Source: Caenispirillum salinarum_A (GTDB taxonomy: Bacteria; Pseudomonadota; Alphaproteobacteria; Rhodospirillales; Rhodospirillaceae). From it: DNA of 64,000 nucleotides. Under the pieces are notes generated by a model. That model ran no database searches. It worked only from the letters and a program-made list of their open reading frames with translations, and had not been told where the DNA came from. The DNA lies in NCBI RefSeq assembly GCF_044803115.1, contig NZ_CP085224.1, positions 1,240,001-1,304,000 of the forward strand, written 5' to 3'. The position numbers and the translations under genes were made by a program. Positions 1 to 10,700 of this stretch are shown here, piece by piece (the first letter of the stretch is position 1; the number at the start of each line of letters is the position of its first letter).

Positions 1-3000
1 ACGTCAGCGCATCCTCCACCGCCATGGCATCGCCCAGCGACGCGGCCTGCGCCTCCACCAGTGTCAGAAGCGTGTCGGTGGAAGCTGCCCCGTAGCCGAA
101 CACGAGATTATTCATCTGGTTGAGGTTGGCTCTGTCCATGCTTGGGATCAGCACGGCGCCCGCCGTCTCCTCGCCCGGCGCCTTGGCCATGCGCGAGAGG
201 ATGCGGCCATAGGTCTCGGCGATATCCTCCACCGTTTCCTTCGACAGCGCCGCCGTCTCGTAGCCCAGGGACAGCGACAGGCCGCCGTCGCGCGGGGAGC
301 GGGCGAAGGTGGTCGTCAGGGGCAGGCCCGTGCGCTCCCAGTGGCGCACCGTGTCCACCTGAAGGGCCTCGCCTTCGTCCAGCACCGCGCCGTAGACGTG
401 GAAGTGGACATAGTTGAAGGCACTGTGGATGAGCGTCGCGCCGTTCGCCGCGCGCTGCTGGATGTCGGCCAGCGGGTGACGGCGGAAGGGCAGGGCGGCC
501 TGTTCCGCGGCGTGGGTGCGGCGGATCAGGTCCAGCCATGTCCCGCCCGAGGTGTCCAGCCGCAGCGGCAGGGTGTTGAGGAACAGGCCCAGCGCGCGCT
601 CGCCGTCCGCCTCCTCGGGCCGGCCGTTGGCGACCATGCCGGTGACCACGTCGCAGGTGCCGCCCCACAAGCCCATGGCGACGGCGTGCGCGGTCAGCAG
701 CAGGGTCTTGAGCGGCGCCCCGGCGGCCTCGGCCGCCCGTTCCAGTTCTGCGACGAACGCCGGCTCCAACGGCACGTCCAGGCGGGCGGCGCCGGGGGCG
801 GTCGGGTCGCCCGAGGCCGGCAGCGTGGTGGCGGTGGCGTCCTCCAGCGTCGCGCGCCAGTGGTCCAGGCTGGCGGGATCGGCGACGGCCGCCTGCTCCA
901 GCGCCACGAAGCGGGCCATGGAGGCGCGAGGGGCCGGCGGCGGGGCGGTGCCCAGCATCTCGCCCAGCACTTCCGTCAGCAGCGTCGCGAAGCTCCAGCC
1001 GTCCAGGATGGCGTGGTGGAAACCGACCGTCAGCGAGATGCGGTCCGCCCCGCGCCTGTGCGCCGTCACCCGCCACAGCGGCGCCTGCGACAGATCGAAG
1101 GGGCGCGCCTTGTCGGCCTCCATGGCGGCGAGCACCGCCGCGTCCTGCTCCGGCCCCGAGAGGGCGGAGATGTCCTCCACCACCACGGGCACGCGGACCG
1201 TGCCCGGCTCCGCCACCACCTGCACGCCGCCCTCGGCCGGGAAGGCGGTGCGCAGGACGGGGTGGCGCGCACAGGCCGACTGCACGGCGGCGTCCAGGGC
1301 GTCCGCGTCGAAGGGGCACCGCAGGTCGGCGGAAAAGACGTCGTGGTAGACGGCGCCGTCGCGGTCCATCTGCGCGTGGAACACCATGCCGGCCTGTAGG
1401 GCGGTCATGGGATAGCGGCGGTCGTCCAGAACCTCCACCGGCGCTGCCGGAGCCGGCGCGGCGCCGATGGCGGCGGCGAGGCCGGCGGGCGTGGGGTGGC
1501 GGAACAGCGTCGCCAGTTCGATCTCCAGGCCCTTGGCGCGGGCCTTGGTGATGACCTGGATGGCGCGGATGGAATCGCCGCCGCGCGCGAAGAACCCGTC
1601 GTCGCGGCCGACACGCTCCACTTCCAGAACTTCCGCGAACGCCTCGGCCAGAACCGTTTCCTCCGGCCCGCGCGGGGTGGCGTAGGCGGCGGTGTCGGCC
1701 TCGGGCTCGGGCAGGGCGCGGCGGTCGAGCTTGCCGTTCGGGGTGAGCGGCAGGGCATCCAGGGCTACAATGGCGGCCGGCACCATGTAGTCCGGCAGGC
1801 GGGTCCCCAGGCGGCGGCGCAGGTCGGCCACATCACAGCCGGGTGCCACGATCCAGGCGGCGAGACTCTTCACCCCGCCCGCCTCGCGCACCAGCACCAC
1901 GGCCTCGCGCACGTCGGGCTGGGCGGTGAGCGCGGCCTCGATCTCGCCCAGTTCGATGCGGAAGCCGCGCACCTTCACCTGATGGTCGATGCGGCCCAGG
2001 TATTCGATGTCGCCATCCGCCATCCGCCGCGCCAGGTCGCCGGAACGGTAGAGGCGGCCCTGCCCGGTGAACGGGTCGGGCACGAAGCGTTCCGCCGTCA
2101 GCGCCTGCCGCCCCAGATAGCCGCGCGCGAGGCCGGCGCCGCCGACGCACAATTCCCCCGGCACGCCGACGGGCACGGGCCGCAGGTGGGCGTCCAGCAC
2201 GTGCAGCGACAGGTCCGGGATGGGCCGGCCGATGACGCTTGCACCGTGCGCGAGGTCCGCCCGGCGGATGGGGCGGTAGGTGACGTGCACGGTGGTTTCC
2301 GTGATGCCGTACATGTTGACCAGCAGCGGCGTCTCGTCGCCGTGGCGGTCGAACCAGGGCTTGAGCGCGTTCAGCTCCAGCGCCTCGCCGCCGAAGATCA
2401 CCAGCCGCAGGGACAACGCCCCGCCCGCCGCCGCGTCCGCCTGAATGAAGGGGCGGAAGGCCGACGGGGTCTGGTTCAGCACCGTGACCTTCTCGTCGCG
2501 CACCAGGGCGTGGAAGGCATCGGGGGCGCGGCTGGTCATCCACGGCACCACCACCAGGCGCCCGCCGTGCAGCAGCGCGCCCCACATCTCCCACACCGAG
2601 AAATCGAAGGCGTAGGAGTGGAACAGCGTCCACACGTCGCGCTCATCGAAGCCGAACCAATGGTCGGTGGCGGAGAACAGGCGGGCGACGTTGGCGTGGG
2701 TGATCTCCACGCCCTTGGGCCGCCCGGTGGAGCCGGAGGTATAGATGACATAGAGCAGCCCGTCGGGCGTGGCGCGCTCAGGCAGCGGGCTCGCGTCCTC
2801 GTCCGCCAGGCCCGGCGCGTCGGCCAGGATGCGCGTCAGGCCGTCGATCCCGTCCAGCGCATGGGCGGCTGGGGCGTGGGTGAGGACGACGGCCGCGCCG
2901 CAGTCCTCCACGGTGTAGCGGATGCGGTCGGCGGGATAGGCCGGGTCCAGCGGCACATAGGCGCCGCCGGCCTTCACCACCGCCAGCACGGCGGCGATCA

Positions 3001-6000
3001 TGTCCGGCGACCGGTCCAGGCACAGCGCGACGCGGGTTTCCGGGCCGACCCCGTCGGCGATCAGTCGGCGGGCGAGGCGGTTGGCGCGGGCGTCCAGCTC
3101 GGCATAGGTCAGCCGTTCGCCCTCGCTGGTGACGGCCACCGCATCCGGCCGGCGCGCGGCCTGCGCGGCGAACAGGGCGCCGAGGGTGGCGTCGGCGGGG
3201 GCGTCCGCCGCGGCCGCACCTTCCATGATCAGCGCCTTTTCCTCCACCCGGTCGAGCAGCGGAATGCGCGACAGGGCGGTGGCCGGGGCCTCGGCGAAGG
3301 TGTCCAGCACCCGGCCCAGCATGGTCGCCATGCGGGCGATGGTGGCGGGGTCGAACAGGTCGGTGGCGTATTCCAGGGCGGCGTCAAGGCCGCCGGCGGT
3401 TTCCCGCACGTCCAGCGTTACGTCGTACTTGGACGTATGGACGGGCAGTTCCAGCGCCCCGCCCGCCAGCCCCGGCAGGCCGAGCGGGGTTTCCGTCGAC
3501 AGCACGTCGTGGGCGAAGACCACCTGGAAGACGGGGGCGTGGCTCAGGTCGCGTTCGGGCGCGAGCGCGTCCACCAGCTTCTCGAACGGCAGGTCCTGAT
3601 AGGCCATGGCGGCGAGCATGGCCGCGCGCACCCGCCCGACCAGCGTGCGGATGTCGGGGTCGTCGGACAGGTCGACGCGGATGGGCAGCATGTTGACCAG
3701 GAAGCCCACCAGCCCCTCGGTCCCTTCCGGGCGGCTGGCGACGGGGGTGCCGATCACCACCTCGTCCAGCCGGCCCAGCCGTCCGACCAGCGCCGCCCAG
3801 GCGGCCAGAAGCACCATGGCGGATGTGGCGCCGGTCTCGCGGGCAAGGGCGGAGAGCCCGCCGCGCGACAGGCGGAAGCGATGCGCCGCGCCCCGGCCGG
3901 AGAAGGTCGCGGGGCGGGCGTGATCCGTCGGCGGACCTGACAGCGCGGGCGCCCCGGCCAGGGCATCCCGCCACCAGGCAAGCTGGCGGTCCATCTCGCC
4001 TTCCGCCAGCCAGTCGCGCTGCCAGACCGCATAGTCGGCGTAGGAGACGGGCAGCGGCGGAAGCGCGGCGGCCGTGCCGGCGGCGTGGGCGTCATAGAGC
4101 GCGCCAAGCTCGCGCACCAGCACGCCGACCGACCAGCCGTCGCCGCAGATGTGGTGCAGGACGACGACAAGCACATGCTCCGTCGGGCTCGCGCGCAGCA
4201 GCACGGCGCGGAAGGGTGCCTCTCCGGCGGACAAGTCGAAGGGCCGGGCGGCGTGGGCGGCGGCCTCGGCCTCAAGGTCCGCAAGGGCGCAGTCGATCAC
4301 CTCCAGCGCCACGGGCGCCGGCGGCTGGATCAACTGCACCGGCTCGTCGCCGAAGGTGGTGCGGAGCGTCTCGTGCCGGGCCACCAGATCGGTCAGGGCG
4401 GCGCGCAACGCCTGGTCATCCAGCGGGCCGGAGAGCCGCAGGGCGCCCGGCATGTTGTAGGTGGCGCGCGGCCCCTCCAGCCGGTCGAGCACCCACAGCC
4501 GCGCCTGGGCAAACGACAGCGGCGGCGGATCGCCGGCGGCGTCGCGGGGCGTGACGGGCGGCGGGGCGGTGGCGGCCGTGTCGTCCAGGCGCGCGGCCAG
4601 GGCTTCCGGCGTGCGGGCGGCGAACAGGTCGGCGAGGCTCAAGGCCAGGCCGTGGTCGCGGCGGGCCTTGGCGATCAGCGCGGCGGCCTTCAACGAATGG
4701 CCGCCCAGCGCCAGGAAGTCGGCCTCGATGCCCAGCGGGGACGCGCCCAGGAACTCCTCGAACAGCGCGACCAGGGCCTTTTCGGCGGGGGAGCGCGGCG
4801 GCGTGACCGGGCCGGCGGCGGCCTTCGGGTCGGGCAGGGCGGCGCGGTCGACCTTGCCGTTGGCGGTCAGCGGCAGGCGCGGCAGGGGGACGATGGCCGA
4901 GGGGCGCATGGGCGCGGGCAGGCGTGTTTCCAGGCGTGCTGCCTGACGATCGGCCAGGGCCTGCGCGTCGGAGACGGCGGCGTCGGGGACGATCCAGGCC
5001 AGCAGGCGGTCGCCCCGCACCAGGCAGGTCGCCAGCGCCACGTCGGGGTCTTCCGTCAGCAGGGCCTCGATCTCGCCCAGTTCGATGCGGAAGCCGCGCA
5101 GCTTCACCTGATCGTCGCGGCGGCCGATGTATTCCACCGCGCCGTCCTCCCGCCAGCGGCAGACGTCGCCGGAGCGGTAGAGGGTGCCGCCGTCGCGGAA
5201 CGGGTCGGGGATGAAGCGTTCTGCCGTCAGCTCGGGCCGCGCGTGGTAGCCCGACGCCAGGCCCAGCCCGCCGATCAGAAGCTCTCCCGGCACGCCGACG
5301 GGGCAGGGGCGGCCGAGGTTGTCCACGATGGTGCAGGTGGTGTTGGCGATGGGCGGGCCGAGCGGCACGTCGTCGGCGTCGGCATCGGTGACGCGGTGGC
5401 AGCAGGTGAACGTGGTGCTTTCCGTCGGGCCGTAGCCGTTGACGACCTCGATCCCCGGATTGGCGGCGCGCACGGCGGCCACATGGCGCGGGCTCAGGCG
5501 TTCGCCGCCGGCCATGAGCTGGCGGAGGGGCGCGAAAACGGTTGCGTCCTCGTCCACCACGGCGTTGAACCAGCTTGCCGTCATGAACATGGCGGTGACG
5601 CCGTGGTCGGCCAGGATGCGGCCGAAGGTCGGCGTGTCCATGAGTTGGTCGACGGGCGCCAGCACCACCTTTCCGCCGTTCAGCAGCGGGCCCCAGATCT
5701 CGAAGGTGGCGGCGTCGAAGGCGGGCGACCCGGCCTGGAGCGTCACCATGTCCGGCCCGAAGTCCACGAAGTCGCTCTCGCGCACCAGCCGGACGATGGC
5801 GTGGTGCGGAATGACGACACCCTTGGGCCGCCCGGTGGAGCCCGAGGTATACATCACATAGGCCGTCGCGTCCGGCGTCACGGCGGGCAGGGCCGGGCCG
5901 TTCCCGGTCAGCTCCTCGGCGGTGATGACCTCCAGCCCGTCCACCGCGCGGTCGGCCAGGATCAGCGCGTCGCCGGCATCCTCGGCTACCAGCTTCAGGC

Positions 6001-7015
6001 GCTCCACAGGCCAGGCCGGGTCCAGCGGCACATAGGCGGCACCCGCCTTCAGCACGGCGAGCATGGCCGTCACCAGCGCGCAGGAGCGCTCCACCAGCAC
6101 GCACACCAGCGCGCCGGGCGCCACGCCCCGCGCCACGAGCCCGCGCGCGAGCGTGTCAGAGGCGGTATCCAGCTCCGCATAGGTGAGCGTCGCGCCGGTC
6201 ACGTCCGCCACCGCCACGGCCTCGGGCCGGGCGCGCGCGGTCTCGGCGAAGAGGGCGGGGACGGAGGCCGCCGGGATCGGCCGGGCGGTGGCGTTGAAGT
6301 CCTCCAGCACCGCCCGGCGCTCGGCGGCGTCCAGCGTGTCGGCGTCGCGCAAGATTCGGCCGCCGTCGGTCAGCAGCAGGGTGAGCGCCGTGCGCCAGTG
6401 CGCGAGCAGGCGTTGGGCAAGGGCCAGGGGCCACAGGCCGGTGTCGTGGGCGAAGGCGGCGGCGGTGCCGCCGTCCTCCACCGTCAGCAGGCCGTCGATG
6501 GTGTCCAGGAAGGGGGCGTCGGCGGTCAGCCCCGGCACGCGCAGGCCGATCCAGGCCACGGCCGGGCGCAGCGGGTCCAGCCACGGGCCGGGCTCGGCGC
6601 GCTGGTGGGCGGCGGCCTCGTCCATGGCGTCCTGCACCTGCTCCGCGAGGTCGCGCAGGGCGGTGTCGGCCTCCAGCGGCAGGCGCAGGAAGACCGGCCC
6701 CTCAGCGTCCTCGTCCTCGTCGTCCAGGTGCAGCGCGGCCGATGCGATGACGGCTTCCGCCGGGGCGCCCCAGCTGTGCAGCACCACGGCCAGTGCCGTC
6801 GCGGCCAGGGCGAAGACGCCCGCCGCGTCCCCCTCCGTCACCGCCTCCAGCCGGTCCGCCAGGTCCGCCGGCAGGTCGAGCCGCGCAGTCTCGCGCGTGC
6901 CGGAGGCGCGGCGGCGGTCGCGCGCCGGATGCGGCTCCACCCCGCGCAGGTGCAGGCTCCAGAATTCCTGGTCGGCGAGGCGGGCGGTGTCGGCGGAAGG
7001 GCGGGTGTCAGGCAT
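1..7015 (-). CDS. Nonribosomal peptide synthetase, half-C-A-T-C-A-T-C (3' end outside window)
   Basis: Last gene of the lipopeptide operon; 2338 codons are visible and the frame is open at the window edge. ATG at 7015 overlaps the stop of the upstream thioesterase by 8 bases. Domain order: C-terminal lobe of a condensation domain only (about residues 1-240, no HHxxxDG); adenylation (245-735, motifs YTSGSTGRPKG, NGYGPTE, YRSGD); carrier with Ser774 in GGHSL; full condensation (HHICGDG near 954); second adenylation; carrier (GGDSI); and a third condensation domain (HHAILDG) that continues out of the window. Specificity codes read by hand against GrsA: first A DAFFMGGTFK, 8 of 10 to the Val code DAFWIGGTFK; second A DFWNIGMVHK, identical to the classical Thr code. 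So it adds a branched aliphatic residue, probably Val, then Thr. The Thr call is firm; the Val call is tentative. Confidence 0.93.
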   Translation of the reverse strand, partial: MPDTRPSADTARLADQEFWSLHLRGVEPHPARDRRRASGTRETARLDLPADLADRLEAVTEGDAAGVFALAATALAVVLHSWGAPAEAVIASAALHLDDEDEDAEGPVFLRLPLEADTALRDLAEQVQDAMDEAAAHQRAEPGPWLDPLRPAVAWIGLRVPGLTADAPFLDTIDGLLTVEDGGTAAAFAHDTGLWPLALAQRLLAHWRTALTLLLTDGGRILRDADTLDAAERRAVLEDFNATARPIPAASVPALFAETARARPEAVAVADVTGATLTYAELDTASDTLARGLVARGVAPGALVCVLVERSCALVTAMLAVLKAGAAYVPLDPAWPVERLKLVAEDAGDALILADRAVDGLEVITAEELTGNGPALPAVTPDATAYVMYTSGSTGRPKGVVIPHHAIVRLVRESDFVDFGPDMVTLQAGSPAFDAATFEIWGPLLNGGKVVLAPVDQLMDTPTFGRILADHGVTAMFMTASWFNAVVDEDATVFAPLRQLMAGGERLSPRHVAAVRAANPGIEVVNGYGPTESTTFTCCHRVTDADADDVPLGPPIANTTCTIVDNLGRPCPVGVPGELLIGGLGLASGYHARPELTAERFIPDPFRDGGTLYRSGDVCRWREDGAVEYIGRRDDQVKLRGFRIELGEIEALLTEDPDVALATCLVRGDRLLAWIVPDAAVSDAQALADRQAARLETRLPAPMRPSAIVPLPRLPLTANGKVDRAALPDPKAAAGPVTPPRSPAEKALVALFEEFLGASPLGIEADFLALGGHSLKAAALIAKARRDHGLALSLADLFAARTPEALAARLDDTAATAPPPVTPRDAAGDPPPLSFAQARLWVLDRLEGPRATYNMPGALRLSGPLDDQALRAALTDLVARHETLRTTFGDEPVQLIQPPAPVALEVIDCALADLEAEAAAHAARPFDLSAGEAPFRAVLLRASPTEHVLVVVLHHICGDGWSVGVLVRELGALYDAHAAGTAAALPPLPVSYADYAVWQRDWLAEGEMDRQLAWWRDALAGAPALSGPPTDHARPATFSGRGAAHRFRLSRGGLSALARETGATSAMVLLAAWAALVGRLGRLDEVVIGTPVASRPEGTEGLVGFLVNMLPIRVDLSDDPDIRTLVGRVRAAMLAAMAYQDLPFEKLVDALAPERDLSHAPVFQVVFAHDVLSTETPLGLPGLAGGALELPVHTSKYDVTLDVRETAGGLDAALEYATDLFDPATIARMATMLGRVLDTFAEAPATALSRIPLLDRVEEKALIMEGAAAADAPADATLGALFAAQAARRPDAVAVTSEGERLTYAELDARANRLARRLIADGVGPETRVALCLDRSPDMIAAVLAVVKAGGAYVPLDPAYPADRIRYTVEDCGAAVVLTHAPAAHALDGIDGLTRILADAPGLADEDASPLPERATPDGLLYVIYTSGSTGRPKGVEITHANVARLFSATDHWFGFDERDVWTLFHSYAFDFSVWEMWGALLHGGRLVVVPWMTSRAPDAFHALVRDEKVTVLNQTPSAFRPFIQADAAAGGALSLRLVIFGGEALELNALKPWFDRHGDETPLLVNMYGITETTVHVTYRPIRRADLAHGASVIGRPIPDLSLHVLDAHLRPVPVGVPGELCVGGAGLARGYLGRQALTAERFVPDPFTGQGRLYRSGDLARRMADGDIEYLGRIDHQVKVRGFRIELGEIEAALTAQPDVREAVVLVREAGGVKSLAAWIVAPGCDVADLRRRLGTRLPDYMVPAAIVALDALPLTPNGKLDRRALPEPEADTAAYATPRGPEETVLAEAFAEVLEVERVGRDDGFFARGGDSIRAIQVITKARAKGLEIELATLFRHPTPAGLAAAIGAAPAPAAPVEVLDDRRYPMTALQAGMVFHAQMDRDGAVYHDVFSADLRCPFDADALDAAVQSACARHPVLRTAFPAEGGVQVVAEPGTVRVPVVVEDISALSGPEQDAAVLAAMEADKARPFDLSQAPLWRVTAHRRGADRISLTVGFHHAILDGWSFATLLTEVLGEMLGTAPPPAPRASMARFVALEQAAVADPASLDHWRATLEDATATTLPASGDPTAPGAARLDVPLEPAFVAELERAAEAAGAPLKTLLLTAHAVAMGLWGGTCDVVTGMVANGRPEEADGERALGLFLNTLPLRLDTSGGTWLDLIRRTHAAEQAALPFRRHPLADIQQRAANGATLIHSAFNYVHFHVYGAVLDEGEALQVDTVRHWERTGLPLTTTFARSPRDGGLSLSLGYETAALSKETVEDIAETYGRILSRMAKAPGEETAGAVLIPSMDRANLNQMNNLVFGYGAASTDTLLTLVEAQAASLGDAMAVEDALT

Positions 7016-7745
7016 GAGCGGGAACCAGGGCGTCGGAGACGATACGGGCCAGCAGCGCGGGCTGCTCGGCCAGGAAGAAGTGGCCGCCGGGCACGGAGCG
7101 CTGCGCCAGCGGGCGGGTGGTGTGGCGCGACCATGCCAGCAGGCAGTCGCGGTGCACGTTGACGTCGCCGTGGGCGCCGATCACCAGGAAGGGCAGGTCC
7201 AGGGCTGCGTCCTCGGCCAGGGCGTAGGTGTCACAGGCGGTGAAGTCTGCGCGCAGCAGCGGCATGAGGAACTCCACCAGTTCGGGGTGGTCCCAGACCT
7301 CGTCGGGTGTGCCGCCGAGCGCCCTGACCTCGCGGTGGAAGATGTCGTCGGGCTGATCCCAGATGCGCGGGCGGTCGGACTTCAGGTGCGGCGCCACGTG
7401 GGCGCAGGGGATGAGCATTTCCGGCATGGGCGCCCCCTCGGCGCGCAGCAGGCGCGCCAGCTCGAAGGCGATCAGCGCGCCCATGCTGTAGCCCATCAGT
7501 GCGTAGGGGCGGCCGGGCGCGGGCGTGTCCATCTGGCGGCGCACGTCGGCGGCCATATCTGTGATCGCGGTCAGCGGTGTTTCGCCGGCGCGTATTTCGC
7601 GGCCGGGCGGCTGAAGCGGCACGGCCTCTATTTCCGGCGGCAGGGCCTTGCGGAACTCGGCCCAGATGGAGGCCCCGCCGCCCGCGTAGGGCAGCAGGTA
7701 GAGGCGCAGCGGCGGGCGCGGCGTGGCGCGGGCTTGAGCGTTCAC
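7008..7745 (-). CDS. Type II (external) thioesterase of the NRPS operon
   Basis: Stand-alone alpha/beta-hydrolase of 245 residues, the usual size for GrsT/SrfAD-type editing thioesterases, which clear misprimed or stalled acyl groups from carrier domains. The nucleophile Ser87 lies in GYSMG; a later Asp in GAHGD and a His in PGGHFF complete the expected triad. The start is GTG at 7745, chosen because it forms a GTGA overlap with the stop of the upstream synthetase. The longer reading frame upstream is antisense-like Arg/Gly/Pro-rich noise. The gene overlaps the next synthetase by 8 bases, so it is co-translated with it. It sits between two synthetase genes rather than at the end of the operon. 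Confidence 0.93.
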   Translation of the reverse strand: MNAQARATPRPPLRLYLLPYAGGGASIWAEFRKALPPEIEAVPLQPPGREIRAGETPLTAITDMAADVRRQMDTPAPGRPYALMGYSMGALIAFELARLLRAEGAPMPEMLIPCAHVAPHLKSDRPRIWDQPDDIFHREVRALGGTPDEVWDHPELVEFLMPLLRADFTACDTYALAEDAALDLPFLVIGAHGDVNVHRDCLLAWSRHTTRPLAQRSVPGGHFFLAEQPALLARIVSDALVPAHA

Positions 7746-10700
7746 GAGGGCACCTTGGCGGCGACGGTTTCCAGAATGCGGCGGAGCACGGCGGCGTTGG
7801 CCTCCAGGTGAGCGGGCAGCAGCATGTCCACGTGCGGCCCGGCGCCGGCGTGCAGGGTGAAGCGCCCGGTGGTGGCCTGTTCCCAGGCGGCGCGGCGGGG
7901 GTCGCCGGTGTGGTCGGTGGCCTCGATCAGGTCGATGGGCGCGGCGACGGTGCCCCGGTTGTCCACGCTGTCCAGCCAGCGCAGGAAGGCATCCATGCGC
8001 CGGACCAGCATGGACCGGATGGCCGGGTTGTCGACCAGCATGCGGGTTTCGGCGTCGCGGCGGATGTGGTCGGCGAAGTAATCGAGGTTCCGCTCGATGG
8101 CCTCGCGGCGTTCGTCCGCCGGGGTGTCGTAGGTGCGGTCGAGCCGGAAGGTGTCCAGCAGGATCAGGCGCTCGACGGTGCGGCCCTGCGCCTCCAGGTG
8201 CTTGGTCAGTTCGAAGCCCAGGTTCCCGCCGCCGGAGTAGCCGAACAGCAGCAGCGGCCCGTCGGGCTGGGCCTCGGCCAGCGCGGCGGCATAGGCGGGT
8301 AGCGGGTCCTCGGCCTCGATGAAGTCCAGCGCCGCGACCGGGTGCCCGACGGCCTGGGCCAGCGGGGCGAAGACGCTGCCGTAGCCCAGAACCGGCGGCA
8401 GGGCGAACAGCCGCCGGCCCTCGCCGCCCGAAAGCTCCAGCATGACGCGGGCCTCGTGGCGGTCGGCATAGGCGCGGCGCTCGTCGATCCAGCGCGCCTG
8501 ATCGCGCAAGCGCGGGCTCTGGAAGACGGCCAGCAGGGGCATTTCCACGCCGAGCGCCTCCTGCACGCGGACGATCAGCTGCACCGCCCGCAGGCTGTTG
8601 CCGCCGAGCGCGAAGAACTCCGCCTCCGCCCCGAAGCCGGAGCGCCCGAGCGCCGTCTCCCACAGGCCGATGAGGGTGGCCTCGGTCTCCGTCGCCGGCG
8701 GCTCCGCACCCTCGGCCAATGCGGGAGCCGGTTCGGGCAGGGCGCGGCGGTTGAGCTTGCCGCTGGCGGTCAGCGGCAGGGCGTCCAGCACGGTGACGGT
8801 GGCCGGCACCATATGGCCGGGCAGGCGGCGGGCGAGGGCGGCCCGCACGCTTGTCGGAGCCGGAGCCGTTCCGGCGGCGGTGACGTAGGCCGCCAGTTCC
8901 GCCTGTCCCGCCACCTCGCGCGCGACCACGGCGGCGGCGGCGACCTCGGGCAGGGCTTCGAGGGCCGCTTCCACCTCGCCGGTCTCGACGCGGTGGCCGC
9001 GGATCTTCACCTGATCATCGGCGCGGCCCAGGAACTCTATGGTTCCGTCGGGGCGCCAGAGGCAGCGGTCGCCGGTGCGGTAGGCGGGGCCGCCGTCGCC
9101 GCCTGGTTCGGGCACGAAGCGCGCCGCCGTCTCGCCGCTTGCCGCGCCGATGTAGCCGCGCGCGACCGCCAGGCCGCCGATCACCAGTTCGCCCGGCATC
9201 CCCACGGGCGCCGGACGGCCGTCGGGGCCGAGGATATGGGCGCGGACGTTGGCGACGGGGCGGCCGATGGGCGGGTGCGGCTCCAGAGTGCCGGCGGCTG
9301 CGGAAAGGCTGTGGGCGGTGACGACGTGGGTCTCCGACGGGCCGTACTGGTTGTGCAGCACCACCTCCGGCCGCGCCTCCAGAAAGCCCTTGAGCGCACC
9401 GGTGATGCGCGGTTGCTCGCCGGATGTGACGATGTGCTTCAGGCTCGCCAACCTCGGCTGGGCGTCCGGCGCGGCGAAAAGGATTTGCAGGGCCGAATAG
9501 GGCAGGGTGATGAGGTCCAGCCCGTGCTCGGCGACGAAGCCGGTCAGGCGGGCGGGGTCGCGGCGGTCGTCTTCCGCCGGAACGAACAGCGTGCCGCCCG
9601 ACGACACGGCATAGAGCAACTCCTGCACCGCCACGTCGAACCCGGCCTGGGCGAACTGCGCCTGCCTGAGCCCGTCGCCGATGACGCCGCGCTGCCAGGC
9701 GATGAGGCTCGCGAGGCACTCGGCCGTTCCCGCCACCCCCTTGGGCCGCCCGGTGGAGCCCGAGGTGTAGACGATATAGGCCGTGCCGTCGCCGCCACGG
9801 GGCGTGAAGCGCTCCACCGGCGCGGGTTCGCATGCGTCGATTACCGGCACGCCGGGGACGGTCGCCAGATCAGCGGTCTCGGGTGCGTTCACCAGGGCGG
9901 CGACGCCCGCGTCGTCGACCATCAGGCGCAGGCGGTCGGCGGGGTAGGCCGGGTCCAGCGCCATGTAGGCGCAGCCGGCCTTGAGCACGGCCAGAAAGGC
10001 CACCAGCCCCAGCCGCCCGCGCGGCAGCAGCACGCCCACCGCCGCGCCCTCGGGCGCCACGGCGGCGATGCGGGCGGCGAGCGCGTCGGAGGCGGCATCC
10101 AGCGCGGCGTAGGAGAGCGTCTCCCCCTCGGCCACCAGGGCCGGGCGTTCCGGGTGTTCCGCGACCCAGGCGGCGAAGGGCTCCAGCAGCCCCGGCACGG
10201 CAGCCTCCGCGCCGGGCACGAAGCGGGCGGTGATGGTCTGCGCTTCCTCGGCCGGGAGCAGCGGCAGGGCGGCCAGCGGTGTCTCGGGCTCGGCCACGGC
10301 GGCATCCAGCAGGGCGGTCAGCCGGTGCCAGAGGCGCATCGCGGTGTCGCGGTGGAACAGCTCGGTCGAGTATTCCAGGCCGCAGAGGATTTCGCCGGAA
10401 CCCGCGTCCTCGGCGAAGTGGAAGGTCAGGTCGAAGCGGCTGACGGCGGCCGTTTCCTCCAGGCTCTCCACCGCCAGGTCGGCGCCAAGCGGCTGCGGCG
10501 TGGCGCCGTCCTGCAGCACCACCATCACGTCGAACAGCGGGGACCGGCTGGTGTCGCGCGGCAGGTTCAGCGTGTCCACCAGACTGTCGAAGGGATAGAT
10601 CTGATGCTCGAAGGCATCCGTCGCCGTCGCCCGCACCTGGTCCAGCAATGCGGCGAAACCGGCCGCGCTGTCCACATGGTCGCGCAAGACCAGCGTGTTG

